In this document: positions 1-4,771 of the stretch, piece after piece
How the letters are laid out: every line of letters starts with the position of its first letter
How positions within the stretch are numbered: the stretch's first letter is position 1
DNA from: Candidatus Tectimicrobiota bacterium
GTDB lineage: Bacteria > JACPSX01
DNA length: 5,290 bases
Direction of reading: 5' to 3'
Assembly: GCA_016193065.1 (NCBI GenBank)
Contig: JACPSX010000112.1
Location: forward strand, 1-5,290
Made by a program: the position numbers and the translations under genes
The notes under the pieces: generated by a model
Told to the model about the DNA's origin: nothing
Seen by the model: the letters and a program-made list of their open reading frames with translations, nothing else
The model's database searches: none

Positions 1-563
1 AGAACGGTGGCCTGTGCGGCTCCCGCTTCCAGTGCGGCAAATCGATCCGGCTGGCCGCCGATCTGCACCATTGTCACATCGGTAGGTCGCAAGCCCAGTT
101 GCCGGACCGCGTAAAGGGCACCGAATTCGGAGAGGGCGCCGAACCGCGTGATGGCCACGCGCCCGCCCACCAGATCTTTGCCCTCTTTGATGCCCTTGCC
201 GCCGAAAAAGATGTAATCCAGCTTGTCGGCCAGGTTGATGAAGACCACCACATCGGTGCCCCGCAAGTTGGCGTTGACCGGTTGCACCCCGGAAGCCACG
301 ATGACCGGAGATTCTTTGGCCATCAAGGCCTGAATCGCGGAGCCAGTTCCCATGTAGATCAAGGTCACGTCCAGGCCGTTTTTCTCGAAAATACCGGCGT
401 CCTTCACCACTCTCATGATGGCCTGCTGACCGGAGATCGTTGTGTAAGAGACGGGGACTTTGGTCAACCCCTGGGCGGCCGGCTCTGTAACGACAGCGAC
501 CAGCAGGCAGAAAACCATGGCCGGGATGGCCATCCACTTCCGCATCATTATCGATGGGCCCAT
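1..563 (-). CDS. ABC transporter substrate-binding protein, NMT1/SsuA-THI5-like family (C-terminus cut by window edge)
   Basis: Periplasmic solute-binding component of an ABC importer; 187 residues are visible, roughly the first half of a family usually 310-340 residues long. The N-terminus has Arg8-Lys9, a hydrophobic stretch at about 11-25 and a likely signal peptidase I site after Ala-Ala near residue 30; Cys19 lacks a lipobox context. The mature part shows the family pattern: a VSYTTISGQQAIMRVVKDAG start, then GIFEKNGLDVTLIYMGTGS (residues 57-75), a short IQALMAKE segment, and later GGRVAITRFGALSEF. These are the lobe-I segments that line the ligand cleft in NMT1/SsuA/TAXI-like proteins. 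The start is the ATG at 563, preceded by AAGGAG with 7 nt spacing; Met6 and Met7 are alternatives. The gene diverges from the UbiD gene. The ligand is not predictable: sulfonates, pyrimidine precursors and aromatic or other small acids all use this fold. Confidence 0.9.
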   Translation of the reverse strand, partial: MGPSIMMRKWMAIPAMVFCLLVAVVTEPAAQGLTKVPVSYTTISGQQAIMRVVKDAGIFEKNGLDVTLIYMGTGSAIQALMAKESPVIVASGVQPVNANLRGTDVVVFINLADKLDYIFFGGKGIKEGKDLVGGRVAITRFGALSEFGALYAVRQLGLRPTDVTMVQIGGQPDRFAALEAGAAQATV

Positions 564-603
564 TTTTCTTCTCCTTCCACTCACTTAGAGTAAAGTAAAA
601 ATA

Positions 604-632
604 ATAATAGGACCCCCTGCTGCCGCCGTCAA
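604..632 (-). promoter_or_regulatory. Sigma70-type promoter for the substrate-binding protein gene
   Basis: Read on the minus strand, TTGACG (627-632) and TATTAT (604-609) are separated by exactly 17 bases, each one base off the consensus hexamer. Transcription would begin near 597, giving a leader of about 34 nt before the ATG at 563 that contains the AAGGAG ribosome site at 571-576. Position, spacing and direction all fit the downstream gene. No mapped start site is available. Confidence 0.72.
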
Positions 633-653
633 GATTCATTCGGGTCCTGAATC
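633..653. promoter_or_regulatory. Possible operator dyad between the divergent genes
   Basis: GATTC at 633-637 and GAATC at 649-653 form an inverted repeat. Inside and overlapping it, ATTCGGGTCCTGAAT (638-652) is itself a near-perfect 15-bp palindrome with one mismatched pair. The dyad abuts the upstream edge of the -35 hexamer of the minus-strand promoter, a common place for an activator or repressor site. No regulator gene is in the window, so this is inference from symmetry and position alone. Confidence 0.3.
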
Positions 654-718
654 GGTAGGAGAGAAAACCACCCGGACGTGTTAAGATAAAACAAATAGGG
701 CATTCTCCTTGAACCGCT

Positions 719-730
719 GGGAGGTGGATC
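719..730 (+). promoter_or_regulatory. Ribosome binding site of the UbiD-family gene
   Basis: GGGAGGTGG lies just before the ATG at 731, with about 6 nt between GGAGG and the start codon. It fixes this ATG as the start. Upstream, TAAGAT at 682-687 resembles a -10 element, but no matching -35 hexamer is seen, so the promoter of this gene is not resolved. Confidence 0.7.
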
Positions 731-2122
731 ATGTCATCCGCATTTCGTGACTTTCTGCGCCTGCTGGAAGGGGAAGGACAGCTCTTGCGAATTCAAGAGA
801 ACGTCAATCCCCGCTTTGAGCTCTCCCAAATCCTCAAAGAAGTCGACCGCAGGGGAGGGCCGGCGCTCCTGTTCGAGCGGGTCTCGGGCTGTTCCTTTCC
901 CGTGGCGGGAAATCTCCTGGGGACCCGGCATCGGCTGGCCCTGCTCTTCGGCACTTCCGAGGAACACATTGTGGAAGAATATGAGCGGCGCAGAAGCCGC
1001 CTCATTCCGCCGGTGGTGGCTTCCTATGCACCTTGCCAGGAGGTCGTGGTCCAGGAGGAAATGGATATTCTAAAGACGCTTCCCATCCCGACCTACCACG
1101 AGAAGGACGGCGGCCCGTACATCACCTGCGGAGTTTTATTCGCCAAGGATCCCCTGACGGGACAGCGGGGAGTGGGGCTCCACCGCCTGCACGTGAAGGG
1201 GAAGAACCGGCTGGGAGTCCACCTGAGCAACCCGCCGATCTCCCAGTTCCAGGCCAACGCCGAAGCCCTGGGAAATCCCCTCGAAGTCGCCATCGCCCTG
1301 GGGGTGGACCCCGTGATCCTGATGGCCTCCATTGTCCGCATGCCCACCGGCGACAAACTCGCGCTGGCCGGCGGCCTGCGCGGGGAAGCCGTGGAAGTGG
1401 TTCGCGGGACCCGGGTAGGGGTTGAAGTTCCGGCCCGAGCCGAAGCGGTTCTGGAGGGGAAGATCCTACCCGGAGTCCGGGAAGACGAGGGCCCCTTTGG
1501 AGAGACCTCGGGCTATTACTTTCGGGATCGCAGCCACGTAATCGAAGTGACCGCAATCACCCACCGGGACCGTCCCATCAGCCAGGCCCTGCATCCGATG
1601 ACCAACGAGGTGGTTATGCTGGCCGGAGCTTCCGCGGAGGCGGAGCTCCTGCGTTTTTTGCGCGGAGAGGGCTATCAGGTCCGCCACCTCCATCTCACGG
1701 GCGGGACGAGCCGGCCCCACGCCCTGATCTCTCTCCGGAAGAAGCACGACGGCGAGCCCAAACAGCTTCTCTACCTGCTCCTTTCTCACTCTCCTTGGAT
1801 CAAGCATGCCGCGGTCCTGGACGACGACGTGGATCTTCACGATCCGGATGATGTGGAGTGGGCTCTATCCACGCGGGTGCAAGGAGATAGAGACTTGGTC
1901 GTCCTCTCGGGGTTGCCCGGCCGCAGCATCGATCCCTCGACCCGCGATGGATTTGGGTCCAAGGTGGGTGTGGATGCCACCGTTCCGATCCAGGAGCGGG
2001 AACGCTACGTCCGTCCCCGAGTTCCGGCCGACGTTGCCCAGAAAGCCCGGGAATTTGTCTCGCGCTACTTGAAGGAAGGAGAGCACCCGCCCCACGGCCA
2101 TGGTCACGGTCACGGCCACTAA
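731..2122 (+). CDS. UbiD-family prenylated-FMN-dependent decarboxylase with His-rich tail
   Basis: A 463-residue cytoplasmic enzyme of the UbiD/Fdc1 family, which (de)carboxylates aromatic or alpha,beta-unsaturated acids using prenylated FMN, Mn2+ and K+ (cofactor made by UbiX). The family signature is complete. Arg152 in GLHRLHVKGKNRLG matches the catalytic Arg, and Glu253 and Glu258 in EDEGPFGETSGYY match the Glu pair of the Arg-Glu-Glu triad of Fdc1. The C-terminal segment AVLDDDVDLHDPDDVEWALS (361-380) and DGFGSKVGVDAT (406-417) are typical of the family. Length is normal (450-500). Residues 452-463 form an odd His-Gly tail, HPPHGHGHGHGH, probably metal-binding. The start is supported by a strong ribosome site. 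The gene diverges from an ABC solute-binding protein, suggesting use of an imported acid. Whether it is the ubiquinone-pathway UbiD or a catabolic paralogue cannot be decided; no ubi genes are nearby, so I leave the symbol blank. Confidence 0.95.
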   Translation: MSSAFRDFLRLLEGEGQLLRIQENVNPRFELSQILKEVDRRGGPALLFERVSGCSFPVAGNLLGTRHRLALLFGTSEEHIVEEYERRRSRLIPPVVASYAPCQEVVVQEEMDILKTLPIPTYHEKDGGPYITCGVLFAKDPLTGQRGVGLHRLHVKGKNRLGVHLSNPPISQFQANAEALGNPLEVAIALGVDPVILMASIVRMPTGDKLALAGGLRGEAVEVVRGTRVGVEVPARAEAVLEGKILPGVREDEGPFGETSGYYFRDRSHVIEVTAITHRDRPISQALHPMTNEVVMLAGASAEAELLRFLRGEGYQVRHLHLTGGTSRPHALISLRKKHDGEPKQLLYLLLSHSPWIKHAAVLDDDVDLHDPDDVEWALSTRVQGDRDLVVLSGLPGRSIDPSTRDGFGSKVGVDATVPIQERERYVRPRVPADVAQKAREFVSRYLKEGEHPPHGHGHGHGH

Positions 2123-2130
2123 TTTTTTAG

Positions 2131-2171
2131 CCCCTCTCCACCATCTTGGGGGAGAGGGTTGGGTGAGGGGG
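2131..2171. repeat. REP-like palindromic repeat downstream of ubiD-type gene
   Basis: CCCTCTCC (2132-2139) pairs with GGAGAGGG (2151-2158), extended past one mismatch by CC/GG around a five-base loop. The trailing GAGGGG (2165-2170) can pair instead with CCCCTC (2131-2136), so two alternative hairpins are possible. The layout, CCCCTCTCC-loop-GGGAGAGGG followed by TTGGGTGAGGGGG, resembles a family of dispersed intergenic palindromes common in many GC-rich bacterial genomes. A six-T run lies before the stem, not after it, so it is not a standard intrinsic terminator for the plus-strand gene, although the hairpin may still stabilise the 3' end of that mRNA. Confidence 0.6.
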
Positions 2172-2201
2172 ATTTTCTCAGCAGCGGGAAAAGCGCTTGT
2201 A

Positions 2202-2230
2202 TTGGCCGACATGGAGTTGGTGTAGAATAT
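2202..2230 (+). promoter_or_regulatory. Weak candidate promoter for the nucleotidyltransferase gene
   Basis: TTGGCC (2202-2207) and GAATAT (2225-2230) are spaced by 17 bases; the overlapping TAGAAT (2223-2228) is a better -10 but sits only 15 bases from that -35. The placement, about 40 bases before the likely start at 2267, is suitable. The match is modest and could be chance. Confidence 0.27.
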
Positions 2231-2266
2231 TCTCTGAAGATTAGGATGAATGCCGGAGATCGTTCC

Positions 2267-2566
2267 ATGAGCCCCAAGATTCCCATCGATCAAGACAAGA
2301 TCGCTGAATTCTGCCGCAGTCACCATATTCGTAAACTAGCGCTCTTCGGTTCTGTACTTCGCGAGGACTTCGGCCCCAACAGTGATGTGGATGTTCTGGT
2401 GGAGTTTGACCCGGATCATGTGCCGGGACTTGCTTTCCTTGCCATGGAGGCCGAGCTTTCTGAGCTTCTCGGGAGGAAAGTGGATTTGAACACGCCGAAT
2501 TTTCTGAGCCCTTATTTCCGGGACCTCGCGCTCATGGAGGCCGAGGTGCATTATGTCGCAGCGTAA
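2267..2566 (+). CDS. MntA-type minimal nucleotidyltransferase (antitoxin-like)
   Basis: A 99-residue protein of the minimal nucleotidyltransferase (MNT, NTP_transf_2) family. The diagnostic motif is complete: Gly28-Ser29, ten residues, then Asp40-Val-Asp42 (GSVLREDFGPNSDVDVLVEF), with a third acidic residue, Asp73, in GRKVDLNTP. In the well-studied HEPN/MNT pairs this protein transfers AMP from ATP onto a HEPN RNase toxin (HepT) and silences it. The ATG at 2267 is chosen because GGAGA (2255-2259) lies 7 nt upstream and the residues after it match family starts. ATG 2246 and a start at 2159 are in frame, but the longer leader would run through the palindromic repeat and has no recognisable domain. 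A HEPN/DUF86 gene should follow directly; instead there is only a 44-aa open frame. The protein may be an orphan antitoxin, a remnant of a broken pair, or may work with an unrecognised partner. Confidence 0.88.
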   Translation: MSPKIPIDQDKIAEFCRSHHIRKLALFGSVLREDFGPNSDVDVLVEFDPDHVPGLAFLAMEAELSELLGRKVDLNTPNFLSPYFRDLALMEAEVHYVAA

Positions 2567-2687
2567 GAGCAGCATAAGCCTTGAACAGGTTGATTTCGAC
2601 ATCCTTGGGCAAATCCTCACGAGGGATCTCCCTCCTCTCATGGCCGAACTGAAAAGACTCGTCCCGCCGGAAAAACGACCGACATGA
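2553..2687 (+). CDS. Small open frame of unknown function overlapping the nucleotidyltransferase end
   Basis: A 44-codon frame opens at ATG 2553, 14 bases before the end of the nucleotidyltransferase gene, and stops at TGA 2685-2687. The peptide starts MSQRKSSISLEQ, continues with an amphipathic-looking segment (VDFDILGQILTRDLPPLMAE) and ends KRPT. I do not recognise it. Its position is where a HepT toxin gene normally begins, and MSQR is a plausible HepT-like first few residues, but no HEPN domain or R-x4-6-H motif follows. Possibilities are a real small gene co-translated with its neighbour, a chimera of a toxin start and other sequence left by recombination, or a chance frame. Its codons show no bias strongly against coding. 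Confidence 0.35.
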   Translation: MSQRKSSISLEQVDFDILGQILTRDLPPLMAELKRLVPPEKRPT

Positions 2688-2770
2688 GCCTGCCAGTTAA
2701 ATATTGGCCCTGGACCATCACGCCTGGGGCCAGGTCTGTATCCCTTCTTGAGAAATGGAAAGCGCGGAAC

Positions 2771-2780
2771 AGGGGACGGC
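2771..2780 (+). promoter_or_regulatory. Ribosome binding site deciding the hsdR start
   Basis: AGGGGAC before the ATG at 2781, with 5 nt between GGGG and the start codon, favours this codon over the in-frame TTG at 2748. The residues after 2781 (GESDTRAKLIDPALHACGW) match the usual beginning of HsdR proteins. The preceding 93 bases (2688-2780) contain an AT-rich spot, TTAAATATT (2697-2705), but no convincing -35, and a weak inverted repeat TGGCCC/GGGCCA (2705-2710, 2727-2732). Confidence 0.55.
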
Positions 2781-4295
2781 ATGGGTCTGGGTGAATCCGA
2801 CACTCGCGCCAAATTAATCGACCCGGCACTGCACGCCTGCGGGTGGACCGAGGACCTCATCCGCCGGGAGGAGACTGCGGGCGGGATCGAGATCATCGAT
2901 GGCAAGCCCCGCAAGCAGGCAAAGGGGCGGGTGGACTATACCCTTCGCATCAAGGTGAATCCCGATACTCAACCCCTTGCCGTGGCTCTGATCGAGGCGA
3001 AGGCAGAGGATTTCCCTCCCACCCACGGGCTGGAGCAAGCCAAGCTGTACGCCGCCTGTAAACGCCTCAACGTGCCGTTTGTTTTCTCCTCGAACGGTCA
3101 TCTCTTCGTCGAGTTCGACCGGTTCACCGGGATCACCGCCTCCCCGAGGCCTTTGAGAGAGTTTCCCACACCCAACGACCTGCGCGCCCGCTACGAGAAG
3201 AGCGTGGGTTTCAGCCTGGAGTCTCCGGCGGCTCGGCCCCTCCTTGCGCGATACCCTGGAGGCGAGGCGACCCGGCGGTACTACCAAGATGCCGCCATCC
3301 GGGCCGTGCTGGAAAAGCTTGCACGTGGCGAGAAGCGTGCCCTCCTCTCGCTTGCCACCGGCGCCGGAAAAACCTTCATTGCGGTTCATTTGCTCAGGCG
3401 CATTGCCGACGCGGGGCAGTTGCGCCGCGCGCTCTTTGTCTGCGACCGGGATGAGCTTCGCGCCCAGGGATTGGGAGCTTTCCAGAATGTCTTCGGGGCC
3501 GATGCAGCCGAGGTCTATCGGGAAGCCGACGGGTCCAATCATGCCCGGAACGCTCGCATCCATATCGCCACATACCAGACTCTGGATGTTGACTCGGACG
3601 ACGCCGACGCAAACTTTCTTACTTCATACTATCCCGTGAACTATTTCAGCCATATTGTGATCGACGAATGTCACCGCTCCGCCTGGGGGAAATGGTCGCA
3701 AGTGCTCACCCGCAACCCGGACGCCGTGCAGATCGGCCTTACAGCGACTCCCCGGCAGTTGCCGATCCGGGAAAAGACAAGGGAAGCTCAAGCCGACGCG
3801 CAGCTCACCGCTGACAACCTCAAACACTTCGGCGAGCCGGTCTATGAATACGATATGAGCCAGGGGATCGAGGACGGATACCTGGCGGCCTGTGAGATTC
3901 ACCGGTTCGATCTCTTTCACGATAACAAGAAGGTCAACGAACGGGAAAGCGGTGTCAGCCGGGAAGATCTGGTTGACAAAGAAATGACGGATGCCCTTAC
4001 AGGCGATCCGATCGGAGCAGGCTTTGCCCGTGAGCATTATGATGCGGAAGCGATCGAAGACAAACTCCTGATGCCGGAACGGGTCGCCGCCATGAGCCGG
4101 GATCTTTTTGACCATTTGCTGGCGACCGGCGGTCCCGAGGCAAGGCCCCGCCGCCGCGCAGGCCGCCCAGGGGGCCAGGCCCGGAGCCGCCGGAGCCCGC
4201 CGAACATCCGATTGTGGTGGAAGGTTTTGATGTACACGTCACGGACGCCGGGCGCTACATCGTCACAGAGGTGGATGGTAAGGCCATGCCGGTGA
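2781..4295 (+). CDS. hsdR: HsdR N-terminal fragment: nuclease plus first RecA-like helicase domain
   Basis: Residues numbered from ATG 2781. The HSDR_N-type nuclease domain holds a PD-(D/E)xK set: Asp52 in GRVDYTL, Glu72-Ala-Lys74 in LIEAKAE, and Gln86-x3-Tyr90 in EQAKLYA, the QxxxY feature of type I R subunits. The helicase part has a Q-motif-like YYQDAAIRAV (168-176), Walker A ATGAGKT (192-198), motif Ia FVCDRDELRAQ (219-229), the Walker B/DEAD-box variant IDECHRS (294-300) and motif III GLTATP (319-324). Recognisable HsdR sequence ends at GGPE (451-453, base 4139). The remaining 51 codons to the stop at 4293-4295 are Arg/Pro-rich and then read the C-terminal domain in the wrong frame, so this tail is not native. 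If expressed, it would be a nuclease/ATP-binding fragment without a complete motor. It probably heads an operon with the gene at 4768. Confidence 0.88.
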   Translation: MGLGESDTRAKLIDPALHACGWTEDLIRREETAGGIEIIDGKPRKQAKGRVDYTLRIKVNPDTQPLAVALIEAKAEDFPPTHGLEQAKLYAACKRLNVPFVFSSNGHLFVEFDRFTGITASPRPLREFPTPNDLRARYEKSVGFSLESPAARPLLARYPGGEATRRYYQDAAIRAVLEKLARGEKRALLSLATGAGKTFIAVHLLRRIADAGQLRRALFVCDRDELRAQGLGAFQNVFGADAAEVYREADGSNHARNARIHIATYQTLDVDSDDADANFLTSYYPVNYFSHIVIDECHRSAWGKWSQVLTRNPDAVQIGLTATPRQLPIREKTREAQADAQLTADNLKHFGEPVYEYDMSQGIEDGYLAACEIHRFDLFHDNKKVNERESGVSREDLVDKEMTDALTGDPIGAGFAREHYDAEAIEDKLLMPERVAAMSRDLFDHLLATGGPEARPRRRAGRPGGQARSRRSPPNIRLWWKVLMYTSRTPGATSSQRWMVRPCR

Positions 4296-4771
4296 CTGTG
4301 GAGGAGTATAAAGAACGCCTGGCGGCCAGATTGGTGGAAGAGGCTCCGACATTGAAGGAGTTTCGCAATCGTTGGGTAATTCCGCCCGATCGGAAAGAAC
4401 TGCTGGGTCGCTTGCCGGATGCGGGCCGTTCCGCGTTCCTGGTCCGCGCGCTGGAGGAAATGACCGATTTCGACCTCTACGACGTGCTGGCGGAACTCGG
4501 CTATGGTCTTGCCCCCAAACGCCGTGGAGAAAGGGCCGACGCCTTTCTCTACAAGCACGCCGCCTGGCTGTCCGGCCTGCCCTTGGCGACGTCGGCCACA
4601 CTGAAAGCACTTGCCCAACAGTTCTCCCGATCTGGCACTGATAGCCTGGAGAATCCCCAGATTTTCCAAACGCCCGAGGTCGTTCGTGCCGGAGGTCTCG
4701 CTGCCCTGAGAAATTTAGGCAAACCTGCTGATATCCTGCGCCAGACCAAAGAAAGGCTCTTCGCGGCATGA
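4112..4771 (+). CDS. hsdR: HsdR C-terminal fragment (EcoEI_R_C-like domain), out of frame with N-terminal part
   Basis: The frame is open from 4112 (after an in-frame TGA at 4109-4111) to TGA 4769-4771. Homologous sequence begins near 4142 with a Pro-rich linker (PEPPEPAEHPIVVEGFD), followed by VHVTDAGRYIVTEVDGK, then VEEYKERLAARLVEEAPTL, FDLYDVLAELGYGLAP, ENPQIFQTPEVVRAGGLAAL and a terminal KERLFAA. This is the EcoEI_R_C-type region that in HsdR contacts the methyltransferase core. The only reasonable internal start is GTG 4214, and no Shine-Dalgarno precedes it, so independent translation is doubtful. It is in the -1 frame relative to the upstream part. The good conservation of the domain, without stops, suggests the break is recent or is an assembly error. 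Confidence 0.8.
   Translation, partial: PFAGDRRSRGKAPPPRRPPRGPGPEPPEPAEHPIVVEGFDVHVTDAGRYIVTEVDGKAMPVTVEEYKERLAARLVEEAPTLKEFRNRWVIPPDRKELLGRLPDAGRSAFLVRALEEMTDFDLYDVLAELGYGLAPKRRGERADAFLYKHAAWLSGLPLATSATLKALAQQFSRSGTDSLENPQIFQTPEVVRAGGLAALRNLGKPADILRQTKERLFAA

Larger units (their letters stand above)
2781..4771 (+). pseudogene. hsdR: Type I restriction enzyme R subunit, disrupted by internal deletion and frame change
   Basis: The two frames 2781-4139 and about 4142-4771 together give an HsdR of the EcoEI/EcoAI-like branch: nuclease domain, RecA-like domain 1, then directly the EcoEI_R_C-type C-terminal domain. The second RecA-like domain (helicase motifs IV-VI, normally starting with a KTIIFC-like strand right after the LLATGGPE segment) is absent, and the two halves differ by one reading-frame step. 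The joined length is about 660 residues against roughly 800-900 for the family, so about 150-250 residues are missing. HsdR translocates DNA with ATP in complex with HsdM2HsdS; without RecA domain 2 it should neither translocate nor cut. I infer a decayed gene, with an assembly collapse in this very GC-rich stretch as the main alternative. A simple one-base error cannot explain it because sequence is missing. Confidence 0.82.

Noticed and set aside
99-593. A 164-codon open frame on the plus strand with many His and Gly residues.
   Set aside because: It lies opposite the substrate-binding protein gene, whose signal peptide, ribosome site, promoter and family motifs are all clear. The plus-strand product has no recognisable domain.
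705-724. Hairpin CTCC/GGAG hiding the UbiD ribosome site (possible riboswitch-like control).
   Set aside because: Only four pairs across an 11-base loop, with no conserved aptamer features.
2123-2171. Intrinsic terminator after the UbiD gene.
   Set aside because: The stem is good, but the T-run comes before it and no U-tract follows it on the plus strand. On the minus strand the run would be A's. Better explained as a REP-like repeat.
2200-2222. Sigma54-type -24/-12 promoter (TTGGCC ... GTTGG).
   Set aside because: The required GG and GC pairs are not at the ten-base spacing, and the -12 GC is missing.
2159-2266. Longer N-terminus for the nucleotidyltransferase.
   Set aside because: It would translate the end of the palindromic repeat and the likely promoter, and the ATG at 2267 has a well-spaced ribosome site and family-like sequence after it.
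1865-2326. A 153-codon minus-strand frame crossing the palindromic repeat.
   Set aside because: Most of it is antisense to the UbiD gene, and its middle, with a PLTQPSPP-like segment, is simply the repeat translated, a common source of spurious proteins.
2705-2732. Inverted repeat TGGCCC/GGGCCA before hsdR as an operator or terminator.
   Set aside because: Only six pairs with a 16-base loop and no T-run; easily chance in GC-rich DNA.
2814-3563. A long (249-codon) minus-strand frame.
   Set aside because: It is fully antisense to hsdR sequence bearing nuclease and Walker A motifs; long antisense frames are expected in GC-rich coding DNA.
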